Source: Thalassovita sp.
GTDB lineage: Bacteria > Pseudomonadota > Alphaproteobacteria > Rhodobacterales > Rhodobacteraceae
Length of the DNA: 64,000 nt
Direction of reading: 5' to 3'
Assembly: GCF_963691685.1 (NCBI RefSeq)
Contig: NZ_OY829290.1
Coordinates: 2,852,001 to 2,916,000 of the forward strand
A model generated the notes under the pieces. It did no database searches. It saw nothing but the letters and a program-made list of their open reading frames with translations, and had not been told where the DNA came from. Shown here piece by piece: positions 1 to 8,252 of the stretch (position 1 is its first letter; the number at the start of each line of letters is the position of its first letter). The translations under genes were made by a program, and so were the position numbers.

Positions 1-231
1 TACCCGGATCGACCAGGCGGTGTCCAACGAGCCGGACTGGATGAAGTCCAGAATATGTACGGGTTGGTCCAAACTGTCACCGCGAAGGAACACGATCCAG
101 CTGAGCAGCGCGGCCAGAAACAGGAGGCCGGTTGTGACGAACTGCGCGCCCTTCTCACCGATGATACGCCAGCCGAAACCGCCAATGAGCGCCCCAATGA
201 GGGGTGCAAAGAGGATAGTCTGATAGATCAT
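1..231 (-). CDS. nuoL: NADH-quinone oxidoreductase subunit L (partial, N-terminal 77 residues)
   Basis: This is the proton-pumping antiporter-like membrane subunit of complex I. Only the first 77 codons lie in the window and the gene runs off the left edge. The ATG at 231 begins a hydrophobic stretch (MIYQTILFAPLIGALIGG) typical of NuoL N-termini, with two membrane segments visible around residues 2-20 and 32-50. The start lies 5 bases after the nuoK stop, in the usual nuoK-nuoL order. The identity rests on the N-terminal sequence plus operon order. Confidence 0.9.
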   Translation of the reverse strand, partial: MIYQTILFAPLIGALIGGFGWRIIGEKGAQFVTTGLLFLAALLSWIVFLRGDSLDQPVHILDFIQSGSLDTAWSIRV

Positions 232-236
232 CTGGC

Positions 237-542
237 TCAGCCTTTCATCACGTTAACGTCTTCCACCGCGATGGTGCCGCGGTTGCGGAAGAAGCAGACC
301 AGGATCGCCAGGCCAATCGCCGCCTCAGCGGCCGCAACGGTCAGCACAAACAATGTGAAGACCTGCCCGACCAAATCGCCAAGGAAGCTGGAGAAGGCCA
401 CCAGATTGATGTTCACCGACAGGAGCATCAATTCGATGCTCATCAACAGGATGATGATGTTTTTCCGGTTCAGAAAGAGACCGAAGATGCCGATGACGAA
501 TAGCGCCGAGGCCACCGTCAGGTAATGTTCAAGTCCAATCAT
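237..542 (-). CDS. nuoK: NADH-quinone oxidoreductase subunit K
   Basis: Small membrane subunit of complex I (101 residues, the normal length) with three transmembrane helices at about 5-24, 28-49 and 58-84. The membrane-embedded glutamates used in proton translocation are present at E37 (in MSIELML) and E73 (in AAEAAIGL), matching E36/E72 of the E. coli protein. Its ATG overlaps the stop of the 27-codon ORF upstream (ATGA), which suggests translational coupling. It is followed after 5 bases by nuoL. Confidence 0.98.
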   Translation of the reverse strand: MIGLEHYLTVASALFVIGIFGLFLNRKNIIILLMSIELMLLSVNINLVAFSSFLGDLVGQVFTLFVLTVAAAEAAIGLAILVCFFRNRGTIAVEDVNVMKG

Positions 543-622
543 GTCCGCCCCTCTTTCTTAGCGGTCGTTTTTATCGCGGCGACCAGCGCCACAGTTATTG
601 CAAGCCAACCCCGCCAGGCCAT
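539..622 (-). CDS. 27-residue putative membrane miniprotein between nuoJ and nuoK
   Basis: An open frame of 27 codons exactly fills the gap between nuoJ and nuoK. Its ATG (622-620) overlaps the nuoJ stop as TAATG, and its TGA (541-539) overlaps the nuoK ATG as ATGA. The peptide starts MAWRGWLAITVALVAAI and ends with a basic, polar tail (KTTAKKEGRT), so it resembles a single membrane helix with a charged end. The perfect double overlap matches the coupling seen throughout this operon. I know of no named family. It could be a real accessory peptide or merely a reading frame that keeps ribosomes moving from nuoJ into nuoK. Confidence 0.6.
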   Translation of the reverse strand: MAWRGWLAITVALVAAIKTTAKKEGRT

Positions 623-1230
623 TACAGGCCCTGCCCCGGTTTGATGTCTTTCAGTTCCATCGCCTCGGCCGGGTCACGCCACATCTGATGCAGCACGTTC
701 TGGCGCTTGACGTTGGTGCGGTGGCGCAGGGTCAGCACGATCGCCCCGATCATTGCAACCAGCAGCACCAGACCAGAGAGTTGGAACAGCAGGAAGTATT
801 TGTCGTAGATCAGCACACCCAGTGCGGCGGTGTTCTGCATATCCGCAGGTGCAACTGCGGCGCGGTTGTCCATCGCGTGTTCCGCATAGTCCCAGGCGCC
901 ATAGGCCAGGCCGAACTGCATCAGCAGAACCACACCGATCAGCAGCGCGATGGGCATGTATTTCGCCATCTCCGCCTTCAGCTCGGCAAATTCAACGTCC
1001 AGCATCATCACCACAAAGAGGAACAGAACCGCGACCGCCCCCACGTAGACGATGATCAACAGCATCGCCACAAACTCGGCCCCGAGCAGCACAAACAGCC
1101 CCGCCGAGCTGAGGAAGGCCAGGATCAACCACAACACCGAATGCACCGGGTTGCGGCTGATCACGGTGAACAGCCCGCCGGTGACGGCGCAGATTGCGAA
1201 CAGGTAGAATGCCAGTGCTGCAATCGTCAT
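622..1230 (-). CDS. nuoJ: NADH-quinone oxidoreductase subunit J
   Basis: Membrane subunit of complex I, 202 residues, with about five hydrophobic helices. The conserved block around residues 50-78 (GAEFVAMLLIIVYVGAVAV followed by LFLFVVMMLD) is diagnostic for NuoJ/ND6. Its start overlaps the stop of the CMD-family gene (ATGA at 1230-1227) and its TAA overlaps the ATG of the 27-codon ORF. The C-terminal tail after about residue 165 is polar and basic, as in other alphaproteobacteria. Confidence 0.97.
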   Translation of the reverse strand: MTIAALAFYLFAICAVTGGLFTVISRNPVHSVLWLILAFLSSAGLFVLLGAEFVAMLLIIVYVGAVAVLFLFVVMMLDVEFAELKAEMAKYMPIALLIGVVLLMQFGLAYGAWDYAEHAMDNRAAVAPADMQNTAALGVLIYDKYFLLFQLSGLVLLVAMIGAIVLTLRHRTNVKRQNVLHQMWRDPAEAMELKDIKPGQGL

Positions 1231-1658
1231 GTCTCTTTGTCCTCTTTGTCAGCCATGACTTCGCGGGCACAGTCCATTGCCTTGGTCATGGCGGGTATGC
1301 CGGCAAACATCGACATCTGTGCGATGGTCTCGGCGATTTCGTCTTCGGTGGCCCCGGCCGCCAGCGCGTGGCGCACTGTCATCCGCAAGCCTGTTTCGTT
1401 TTGCGCGCCCTGCATGGTCAGCCCGGCCAGCGTCAACAGAAGCCGCGTTTTGGCATCCAGACCGTCAGTGCTGATCCCTTTGCCAAAGGTCATCTCCATG
1501 AATTCCTTGGGCATCGTGGGCCAAAGCGCCTCAAACCCTTTGAACGCTTCGGTGGGCGAAAAGCTTTCCAGCGCCGGATTCATAGCCTTGGCCATGGTCT
1601 GCGCCTGCGCACTCATCTGCGCCATCATCAGCTCAAAAGGGGATTTGCTGTCGCTCAT
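1227..1658 (-). CDS. Carboxymuconolactone decarboxylase-family protein embedded in the nuo operon
   Basis: A 143-residue soluble, all-helical protein. The segment TLAGLTMQGAQNETGLRMTVRHALAAGATEDEIAETI resembles the AhpD/CMD fold core (shown here only in part: RHALAAGATEDEI). The CxxC-H catalytic motif of AhpD-type peroxidases is absent, and the only cysteine is near the C-terminus (MDCAREVM). Peroxidase activity is therefore unlikely. The start at 1658 was chosen because its ATG overlaps the upstream stop (ATGA) and the frame continues as MSDSKSPFEL; a start at 1706 would lie deep inside the upstream gene. The function within a complex I operon is unknown. Confidence 0.82.
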   Translation of the reverse strand: MSDSKSPFELMMAQMSAQAQTMAKAMNPALESFSPTEAFKGFEALWPTMPKEFMEMTFGKGISTDGLDAKTRLLLTLAGLTMQGAQNETGLRMTVRHALAAGATEDEIAETIAQMSMFAGIPAMTKAMDCAREVMADKEDKET

Positions 1659-2071
1659 TTGACCCCTTCCAGCCGGGCGGTCAGATCCGCCATGGCGTTT
1701 TCCCAACCGCTGCTGTCACCACTATCGGCCCAAAGCTCAGCCAATTCCGAGGCCTCACCACTGATCCGGGCCAGTGCCACCAGCGCCAGCGCCGGCAGAT
1801 CATCATGTTCGGCAACCTGTTCGGAGTGTTCGCCAACGGTTTCGGCAACGTCTGAGCCCAGCTCCCCACCGGCATCAAAGGCCAAGGCCACAATCTCAGC
1901 GGCAGCGCGGGCTGCAGTACCCAGATCCATCTCGATATAGTCACCCGGCTCCAGGTCGATCACATCCTGAAGGGCACTGCGAACAGCTTCGACGCCCGCA
2001 GCGGAATACTCCTCTTCGATCCAGTCGAGAGCAGTGTCATCTTCAAATGTGCCTACGCCCCAAGCGCCCAT
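1655..2071 (-). CDS. DUF4259-type protein
   Basis: A 138-residue acidic protein. The N-terminus MGAWGVGTFEDDTALDWIEE carries the GxWGxGxF(D/E)(D/N)DxAxDW signature that I associate with the DUF4259 family. There is no signal peptide or membrane segment, so it is probably cytoplasmic. It lies 25 bases after nuoI, and its stop overlaps the ATG of the CMD-family gene, so it is co-translated within the nuo operon. Family members occur as stand-alone genes in many bacteria and their role is unknown. Nothing in the sequence indicates an enzyme active site. Confidence 0.8.
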   Translation of the reverse strand: MGAWGVGTFEDDTALDWIEEEYSAAGVEAVRSALQDVIDLEPGDYIEMDLGTAARAAAEIVALAFDAGGELGSDVAETVGEHSEQVAEHDDLPALALVALARISGEASELAELWADSGDSSGWENAMADLTARLEGVK

Positions 2072-2096
2072 GATCTATACCCCTTACGCAGCGCCC

Positions 2097-2591
2097 TTAA
2101 CGGTAGGGCGCATCCAGTTCCAAGTTGCGTGCAATTTCAGCTTCCCACCGCTCACCGTTCTCAAGGAGTTTGGCCTTGTCGTAGAACAGTTCTTCGCGGG
2201 TTTCGGTAGCGAACTCAAAGTTCGGACCTTCCACAATGGCATCCACCGGGCAGGCCTCTTGGCAGAAGCCGCAGTAGATGCATTTGGTCATATCGATATC
2301 ATAGCGGGTGGTCCGGCGCGACCCGTCATCGCGCGGTTCCGCATCGATGGTGATCGCCTGCGCCGGGCAGATCGCTTCGCACAGTTTACAGGCGATGCAG
2401 CGCTCTTCCCCGTTGGGGTAGCGGCGCAGCGCATGTTCCCCGCGGAAACGGGGCGACAGCGGCCCTTTTTCATGCGGGTAGTTCAGGGTGGATTTGGGTG
2501 CGAAGAAGTACTTCAGCCCCAGTTTGAACCCTTTGATGAAATCCGACAGCAGGAAGTAGCCCGCAGCGCGTTTGTAATCGACGTTTGCCAT
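2097..2591 (-). CDS. nuoI: NADH-quinone oxidoreductase subunit I
   Basis: The 8Fe ferredoxin-like subunit of the complex I connecting arm, 164 residues. Two 4Fe-4S motifs are complete: C65-x2-C68-x2-C71-x3-C75P and C104-x2-C107-x2-C110-x3-C114P, the ligands of clusters N6a and N6b. The start at 2591 (MANVDYKRAAGY) was preferred over the in-frame upstream codon at 2621, because that one lies inside nuoH. The nuoH stop is 4 bases upstream. The short N-terminal amphipathic segment matches alphaproteobacterial and mitochondrial TYKY. Confidence 0.98.
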   Translation of the reverse strand: MANVDYKRAAGYFLLSDFIKGFKLGLKYFFAPKSTLNYPHEKGPLSPRFRGEHALRRYPNGEERCIACKLCEAICPAQAITIDAEPRDDGSRRTTRYDIDMTKCIYCGFCQEACPVDAIVEGPNFEFATETREELFYDKAKLLENGERWEAEIARNLELDAPYR

Positions 2592-2595
2592 GTGC

Positions 2596-3633
2596 TTAGC
2601 CCCCAATCGCCCAGCGGGCATAGGCGCCGCCGAAGGCTTCGAATTTTGCTAGGAATGCGACGATCACCACCCAGGCCAGCGACAGCGGCAGGAAGACCTT
2701 CCAACCAATGCGCATCAGCTGGTCATAGCGGTAGCGCGGGGTGATCGCCTTCACCATTGCGAAGATGAAGAAGAAGAACGCCATCTTGCCGACCATCCAC
2801 AACGGGCCATCCGGCAGGAAGGGGATCGGCGACAGCCAGCCGCCGAAGAACAGCAGCGAGACCAGCGCGCACATCAGGAAGATGGCGATATATTCGCCTG
2901 CCATGAACAGCAGGAACGGCGTTGCCGAATATTCCACCTGATAGCCGGCCACCAGTTCGGATTCCGCTTCGGGCAGGTCAAACGGCGGACGGTTGGTTTC
3001 AGCCAGACAGCTGATGAAGAACAGGAAGACCATCGGGAAATGCGGCAGCCAGTACCAGCTGAAGAAGCCGTAATCGCCATCCTGCGCGCGCACGATATCC
3101 CCAAAGTTCATCGAGCCGGTGGAGATGATGATGCCGATGATGATCAGACCCAGCGACACCTCATAGGAAATCATCTGCGCCGCAGAGCGCAGCGAGCCGA
3201 GGAACGGGTATTTTGAGTTCGACGCCCAGCCGCCCATGATCACGCCGTAAACCTCAAGCGAAGAGACGGCGAAGACGAAGAGGATCGCGACATTGATGTC
3301 GCTCAGCACCCAGCCGTCATTGAACGGGATCACCGCCCAGGCGATCATCGCCAGAACAAAGCTCAGCATCGGCGCCAGGAAGAAGACCGGCTTGTCCGCG
3401 CCTGCGGGCACCACCACTTCTTTCACCACATATTTCAGCGCATCCGCCACCGATTGCAGCAAGCCAAAGGCGCCCACCACGTTCGGTCCGCGACGCATCT
3501 GCACCGCGGCCCAGATTTTCCGGTCCCCGTAAACCAGGAACAGCAGCGAAATCATCACAAAGGCCACCACGGCCAGGCACTGGGCCACGATGATGATCGC
3601 TATTCCGAAGGGGGTGGTAAAAAACTCTGCCAT
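2596..3633 (-). CDS. nuoH: NADH-quinone oxidoreductase subunit H
   Basis: Membrane subunit (ND1 homologue) that forms the quinone-chamber entrance, 345 residues, with about eight transmembrane helices. Conserved stretches include the GPNVVGAFGLLQSVADALK loop near residues 45-65, the acidic loop ETNRPPFDLPEAESELVAGY near 200-220, and EYSAT. The start at 3633 (MAEFFTTPFG) was chosen because the earlier in-frame codons overlap the lipoprotein gene and encode no NuoH-like sequence. It is followed 4 bases later by nuoI. Confidence 0.98.
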   Translation of the reverse strand: MAEFFTTPFGIAIIIVAQCLAVVAFVMISLLFLVYGDRKIWAAVQMRRGPNVVGAFGLLQSVADALKYVVKEVVVPAGADKPVFFLAPMLSFVLAMIAWAVIPFNDGWVLSDINVAILFVFAVSSLEVYGVIMGGWASNSKYPFLGSLRSAAQMISYEVSLGLIIIGIIISTGSMNFGDIVRAQDGDYGFFSWYWLPHFPMVFLFFISCLAETNRPPFDLPEAESELVAGYQVEYSATPFLLFMAGEYIAIFLMCALVSLLFFGGWLSPIPFLPDGPLWMVGKMAFFFFIFAMVKAITPRYRYDQLMRIGWKVFLPLSLAWVVIVAFLAKFEAFGGAYARWAIGG

Positions 3634-3640
3634 TAGGTCC

Positions 3641-4033
3641 TCACACCGTCGGTATTCCGTTTTCGACGCAGTGATCGACGACGGTTTCCGCATCGATCGT
3701 TTTGGCGCCGCGCGGCAAGTCGGGGGAGATGGTGTAAACCGCATCCGCCCGCCACAGGCCGCCCTGTTGCTCAACATTCGTGCGGACATGCCGCGCGAAA
3801 CTAAATCCACGGATCAGCGTGTACTGTGCGGCTGCACATTGCGCATAATCCTCAACATCCGCAGGTCCGCGTGCCCCGTCCATCGCGACGAGGAAGCTGA
3901 CCAGATCGCCTTCCAGCAACCGCGTGTCCACACCCTGATAGTCCGGCACAAACGCCAGTGCGTCGGGCTGCGATGCCTCGCAACCCGCAACGGTCAATGC
4001 CGCTGTCAGGGATATGATCGCGGTGCGGATCAT
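3641..4033 (-). CDS. Small putative lipoprotein between nuoG and nuoH
   Basis: A 130-residue protein with an N-terminal hydrophobic stretch ending in the lipobox-like LTVAGC (Cys at about residue 18), so it is probably exported and lipidated. The mature part has three further cysteines and no recognisable domain. The ATG at 4033 overlaps the nuoG stop as TGATG; a GTG one codon earlier (4036) is an alternative start. The stop is 7 bases before nuoH. It is one of several exported small proteins woven into this operon. The family is not recognised with certainty. Confidence 0.8.
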   Translation of the reverse strand: MIRTAIISLTAALTVAGCEASQPDALAFVPDYQGVDTRLLEGDLVSFLVAMDGARGPADVEDYAQCAAAQYTLIRGFSFARHVRTNVEQQGGLWRADAVYTISPDLPRGAKTIDAETVVDHCVENGIPTV

Positions 4034-6051
4034 CACTCAGCCGCCACCTGCTGCACGCCGCGCGCCTTTGCGCCGGCCGACAGTTCTGCCATCAGGCTGG
4101 AGGCGCGTGCAATTGGGTTCGTCAGGTAGAAGTCTTTGACTGCATTGACGAAATCTGCCTTGCCCAGCTTATCTTGCGGCAGCGAGACCCATTCGTTTTC
4201 TGCAACCTGATCCACCTTGGCCAGATGCGGCACCGCCGCAACCAGCGCCTGACGCAGCTGGGCCAGGCTGTCCCAGGGCTGGGCCGCGCCCAGTTCTGCC
4301 GACAGCGCCCGCAGGATCGCCCAGTTTTCTTTCGCCTCACCCGGTGCAAAGCCAGCGCGCAGTGCCAGCTGCGGGCGGCCTTCGGTGTTCACGAACAGGC
4401 CGTTTTCCTCGGTATAGGCGGCGGCGGGCAGGATCACATCGGCGCGGTGAGCGCCGCGATCGCCGTGGCTGCCCTGATAGATCACGAATGCGCCCGCATC
4501 GATTTCCACCTCATCGGCGCCAAGGTTGTAGATCACCTCTGCCCCGTTGGTGGCGGCCTCAACCCCACCTTCGGTCACAGCGCCCACATCCATCGCGCCC
4601 ACACGGGCGGCGGCGGTGTGCAGCACCATCAGCTTGGACCCAGTGTCTTCGGCCAGTTTCTGCGCTGCAGCCAGAACCGCCAGACCATCCGCTTCGCGCA
4701 GGGCGCCCTGCCCCACGATCACCACCGAAGGCGCGTCTTTCACTGCGCCGTAATCCCGGCCCACGATGCTGTCCAGCGCCGCGCGGTCGGTGCCCACATG
4801 GGCGTATTCATATGTCAGATCAACCGCTTCGCCGACCAGGCCAACATTGGCACCGTTGAGCCAGGCCTTGCGGATCCGCGCATTCAGCACCGGCGCTTCT
4901 TCGCGCGGGTTGGTGCCGATCAGTTGGATGAACTTGGCGTCATCAATGTCTTCGATAGTGGCGTTGCCGACATAGCCAAAGCGGCTGTCAATCGGCAGGC
5001 GCGCTTTATCGGTGCGGCATTCGACGTTACCGCCCAGACCTTCGATCAGGTTTTTCAGGCCAAAGGCGGCCTCAACAGGCACCAGATCACCGATCAGGCC
5101 GGCAACCTTCTTGCCCTTCATCGCTGCAGCGGCGGCAGCCAGCGCTTCGCCCCAGGAGGCTTTGCGCAGCTTGCCGTTTTCACGGATGTAGGGCACGTCC
5201 AGACGCTGACGACGCAGACCGTCCCAGACAAAACGGGTTTTGTCCGAAATCCATTCCTCGTTCACGCCATCATGGTTGCGCGGCAGGATCCGCTTCACTT
5301 CGCGGCCTTTGGTGTCCACACGGATGTTGGAGCCAAGCGCATCCATCACATCGATGCTTTCGGTTTTGGTCAGCTCCCACGGGCGGGCCGTGAACGCATA
5401 GGGTTTCGAGGTCAGCGCCCCCACCGGGCACAGGTCAATGATGTTGCCCTGCAGGTTGCTGTCCAGCGTTTCGTTCAGATAGCTGGTGATCTCAGCATCT
5501 TCGCCACGACCGGTCTGGCCCATTTGCGTGATGCCAGCCACCTCAGTGGTGAAACGCACACAACGGGTGCAGCTGATGCAGCGGGTCATCGCGGTCGACA
5601 CCAGCGGGCCGAGGTTCAGATCGTCCACCGCGCGCTTACCTTCGGTAAAGCGGGTTTCCGAAATACCATAGGCCATCGCCTGATCCTGCAGGTCGCATTC
5701 GCCACCCTGGTCGCAGATCGGGCAATCCAGCGGGTGGTTGATGAGCATGAACTCCATCACCCCTTCGCGCGCCTTCTTCACCATCGGCGAGTTGGTTTTG
5801 ACCACCGGGGGCTGGCCTTCAGGGCCAGGACGCAGGTCACGCACCTGCATCGCACAGGAGGCCGCCGGTTTCGGCGGTCCCCCAACAACTTCGACCAGGC
5901 ACATGCGGCAGTTGCCCGCAATCGACAGACGTTCATGATAGCAGAACCGCGGGATCTCAACCCCAGCCTGTTCACAGGCCTGGATCAGGGTCATGGCCCC
6001 GTCTGCTTCGATTTCCTGATCATCAATGACGATTTTGCGTAGGTCGGACAT
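4033..6051 (-). CDS. nuoG: NADH-quinone oxidoreductase subunit G
   Basis: The large 75-kDa-type iron-sulfur subunit of complex I, 672 residues, as in mitochondria and alphaproteobacteria and shorter than in E. coli. The ligands are complete: the 2Fe-2S set C37, C48, C51, C66; the H106-C110-C113-C119 4Fe-4S site; and C158, C161, C164 with C208 (in LCPVGAL). The C-terminal half is the molybdopterin-oxidoreductase-like fold without a catalytic cofactor site. The extra N7-cluster cysteines of E. coli NuoG are not evident. It is flanked by exported small proteins on both sides. Confidence 0.98.
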   Translation of the reverse strand: MSDLRKIVIDDQEIEADGAMTLIQACEQAGVEIPRFCYHERLSIAGNCRMCLVEVVGGPPKPAASCAMQVRDLRPGPEGQPPVVKTNSPMVKKAREGVMEFMLINHPLDCPICDQGGECDLQDQAMAYGISETRFTEGKRAVDDLNLGPLVSTAMTRCISCTRCVRFTTEVAGITQMGQTGRGEDAEITSYLNETLDSNLQGNIIDLCPVGALTSKPYAFTARPWELTKTESIDVMDALGSNIRVDTKGREVKRILPRNHDGVNEEWISDKTRFVWDGLRRQRLDVPYIRENGKLRKASWGEALAAAAAAMKGKKVAGLIGDLVPVEAAFGLKNLIEGLGGNVECRTDKARLPIDSRFGYVGNATIEDIDDAKFIQLIGTNPREEAPVLNARIRKAWLNGANVGLVGEAVDLTYEYAHVGTDRAALDSIVGRDYGAVKDAPSVVIVGQGALREADGLAVLAAAQKLAEDTGSKLMVLHTAAARVGAMDVGAVTEGGVEAATNGAEVIYNLGADEVEIDAGAFVIYQGSHGDRGAHRADVILPAAAYTEENGLFVNTEGRPQLALRAGFAPGEAKENWAILRALSAELGAAQPWDSLAQLRQALVAAVPHLAKVDQVAENEWVSLPQDKLGKADFVNAVKDFYLTNPIARASSLMAELSAGAKARGVQQVAAE

Positions 6052-6057
6052 CTTGCC

Positions 6058-6468
6058 TCACTTGGCTTTCAACAGGACTCCAATCTGGCTGCTCGCAGCG
6101 ATCTCGGCATGGCCGAGGCTGCACAGGTCAGCAGATTGGGCGGGGTTCAACCCCTTGGATTTCACATATGCCTCAACGATGGACCGGATCCGGGCCTCTT
6201 CGGTGTCGCTGTCGACATAGGCTTTGATTTCATCATTGCTGTAGCCAAGCGCCTTGGCCCGGTTGCGCAATGAATTGAGGAAGGTCAGCCCTTTGAAGGT
6301 GCGGGCATCGATCTCATCACATTTGTCCGAGATCTCAATCGCCAGCGCGACCCAGAGCATGTTGTTGTCAATCTCAGCCACATCCCGCAGCGGCGGTTTG
6401 GCGGTGGCATGGCTGGCTGCCGCACTCAGAACCAGGGACAGGGCGGCTGCAGTCATCATCATACGCAT
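6058..6468 (-). CDS. Exported small protein, DUF5333-like, in the nuo operon
   Basis: A 136-residue protein with a signal peptide (MRMMMTAAALSLVLSAAASHATA, cleavage expected after about residue 23; shown in two parts here: MRMMMTAAALS and ASHATA). The helical mature region carries conserved-looking segments ISDKCDEIDART and LCSLGHAEI, with two cysteines that could form a disulfide. A good ribosome site (AGGAG, 7 bases upstream) supports the ATG at 6468. It ends 6 bases before nuoG. From memory this resembles the Rhodobacterales family DUF5333, but I could not verify that. A periplasmic role near complex I is only an inference. Confidence 0.8.
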   Translation of the reverse strand: MRMMMTAAALSLVLSAAASHATAKPPLRDVAEIDNNMLWVALAIEISDKCDEIDARTFKGLTFLNSLRNRAKALGYSNDEIKAYVDSDTEEARIRSIVEAYVKSKGLNPAQSADLCSLGHAEIAASSQIGVLLKAK

Positions 6469-6499
6469 GGGGCATCTCCTTTGTACTCACGCGAAACCG

Positions 6500-6519
6500 G
6501 GGCGGCCGAAAGGCCTCCC
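6500..6519 (-). other. GC-rich hairpin in the gap between two accessory genes of the nuo operon
   Basis: The 130-base gap 6469-6598 holds an eight-pair stem with one mismatch and a four-base loop (arms GGGAGGCC and GGCCGCCC on the minus strand). No T-run follows, so it is not a good terminator. It could be an mRNA-processing or stability element within the operon. Confidence 0.35.
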
Positions 6520-6598
6520 GTCGCGTTAGAGATGCGGGCGCAGGCGCTTGATATGCAATAACACACCGCGCAAAGCCCTGATATGATGGCGAAATCGA

Positions 6599-6943
6599 TC
6601 ATACGTCGCAGCGCCCTTCGAACTGCAAACGGCCTTCAACGATGCGCAGCTCACTGTCCGGCGCATCCGGGCCGGCAACCCAGGCCACATCCGATTTGCC
6701 GTAGGTCGCAACGCAGTATTTGGTGGCCTCATAGCGGCCCGCCTCACGCGCGGGGGCCAGCCCCTGATCGATCCGGTCGACGGAGACGGTGAAGCTCTGC
6801 TTGTCGTCACTGTTGGTCGACAGGCGTGCCGGGAAGTAGAGGTTTTCGAAATAGACGCGATTCTTCGAGCTTTGGACGTTTTTCGCCCAGCTGCAGCCGC
6901 TCAGCAGAGCCGCCCCCATTACACAAAGGATCACGTTACGCAT
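6599..6943 (-). CDS. Small putative lipoprotein after nuoF
   Basis: A 114-residue protein beginning MRNVILCVMGAALLSGCSW, with lipobox LLSGC (Cys17), so it is expected to be a lipid-anchored envelope protein. The mature part has a beta-rich look and two cysteines (KYCVATYGKS and GRCDV) that may pair. It begins 6 bases after the nuoF stop, so it is read from the same transcript. The family is not recognised; similar small lipoproteins sit at this place in related nuo operons as I remember them. No catalytic motif is visible. Confidence 0.8.
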   Translation of the reverse strand: MRNVILCVMGAALLSGCSWAKNVQSSKNRVYFENLYFPARLSTNSDDKQSFTVSVDRIDQGLAPAREAGRYEATKYCVATYGKSDVAWVAGPDAPDSELRIVEGRLQFEGRCDV

Positions 6944-6949
6944 TTCAAA

Positions 6950-8248
6950 TTACTCCGCTGCAATGGCCGAACGACGGCCGGTTTTCTGAGCCTTAATACG
7001 GTCTTCAATTTCATCACGGAAGTTGCGGATCAAGCCCTGGATCGGCCAGGCTGCCGCATCGCCAAGGGCGCAGATGGTGTGGCCTTCGACCTGTTTGGTC
7101 ACATCCCACAGCATGTCGATCTCTTCGATCTCCGCTTCGCCTTTCACCAGGCGGTCCATCACCCGCATCATCCAGCCGGTGCCTTCGCGGCACGGTGTGC
7201 ACTGGCCACAGCTTTCGTGTTTGTAGAACTTGGACAGGCGCCAGATCGCTTTGATGATGTCGGTCTGCTTATCCATCACGATGACCGCCGCTGTCCCCAG
7301 GCCCGAGCCCAGATCGTTGCGCAGGTAGTCAAAGTCCATGATCGCATCGCGCATGTTTTCACCGCGCACACAAGGCACCGAGGAGCCACCGGGGATCACC
7401 GCCAGCAGATTGTCCCAGCCGCCGCGGATGCCGCCGCAATGCTTTTCAATCAGCTCTTCAAAGCTGATGCTCATCGCCTCTTCAACCACACAAGGGTTGT
7501 TGACGTGACCTGAGATCGCAAACAGTTTGGTGCCCGCGTTGTTGGGACGGCCGAAACCAGCAAACCATTCCGGGCCACGGCGCAGGATGGTCGGCACAAC
7601 GGCAATGGATTCCACGTTGTTCACCGTGGTCGGGCAGCCATAAAGGCCCGCGCCTGCCGGGAACGGCGGTTTCATCCGTGGCATGCCCTTCTTGCCCTCA
7701 AGGCTTTCGATCAGGGCGGTTTCCTCACCACAGATATAGGCGCCTGCCCCGTGGTGCAGATAAAGGTCAAAGTCCCAGCCCGAGCCAGCAGCGTTTTTAC
7801 CCAGAAGGCCTGCGTCATAGGCTTCATCAATGGCGGCCTGCAGCGCTTCGCGTTCACGGATGTATTCGCCGCGAATGTAGATATAGGCCGCATGTGCATT
7901 CATCGCGAAAGAGGCAACCAGCGCACCCTCAATCAGGGTGTGTGGATCATGGCGCATGATTTCGCGGTCTTTACAGGTGCCGGGTTCGGATTCATCAGCG
8001 TTGATGACCAGATAGGCCGGGCGCCCGTCGCTTTCCTTCGGCATGAAGGACCATTTCAAACCGGTCGGGAAGCCCGCACCGCCACGGCCGCGCAGGCCAG
8101 AGGCCTTCATCTGGTCCACGATCCAGTCGCGGCCCTTTTGGATAATGCCGGCGGTGCCATCCCAATGGCCCCGTGCCTTTGCACCTGCCAATGTACGGTC
8201 ATGCATGCCGTACAGGTTGGTAAAGATACGGTCTTGGTCCTTCAGCAT
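6950..8248 (-). CDS. nuoF: NADH-quinone oxidoreductase subunit F
   Basis: The NADH- and FMN-binding subunit of the complex I electron input module, 432 residues. The NADH site GRGGAGFPTG lies at 54-63 and the FMN loop GAGAYICGEETAL near residue 175. The 4Fe-4S N3 ligands are in ESCGQCTPCREG near residue 350, with the fourth cysteine in TICALGD near 390. Length and motif spacing are standard. It starts 4 bases after the DUF5337-like gene. Confidence 0.98.
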   Translation of the reverse strand: MLKDQDRIFTNLYGMHDRTLAGAKARGHWDGTAGIIQKGRDWIVDQMKASGLRGRGGAGFPTGLKWSFMPKESDGRPAYLVINADESEPGTCKDREIMRHDPHTLIEGALVASFAMNAHAAYIYIRGEYIREREALQAAIDEAYDAGLLGKNAAGSGWDFDLYLHHGAGAYICGEETALIESLEGKKGMPRMKPPFPAGAGLYGCPTTVNNVESIAVVPTILRRGPEWFAGFGRPNNAGTKLFAISGHVNNPCVVEEAMSISFEELIEKHCGGIRGGWDNLLAVIPGGSSVPCVRGENMRDAIMDFDYLRNDLGSGLGTAAVIVMDKQTDIIKAIWRLSKFYKHESCGQCTPCREGTGWMMRVMDRLVKGEAEIEEIDMLWDVTKQVEGHTICALGDAAAWPIQGLIRNFRDEIEDRIKAQKTGRRSAIAAE

Positions 8249-8252
8249 CCCG

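Noticed and set aside
4174..6042. A 622-codon open frame on the plus strand
   Set aside because: It lies fully antisense to nuoG, its predicted protein is His/Arg-rich with no domain, and such frames are common opposite high-GC genes.
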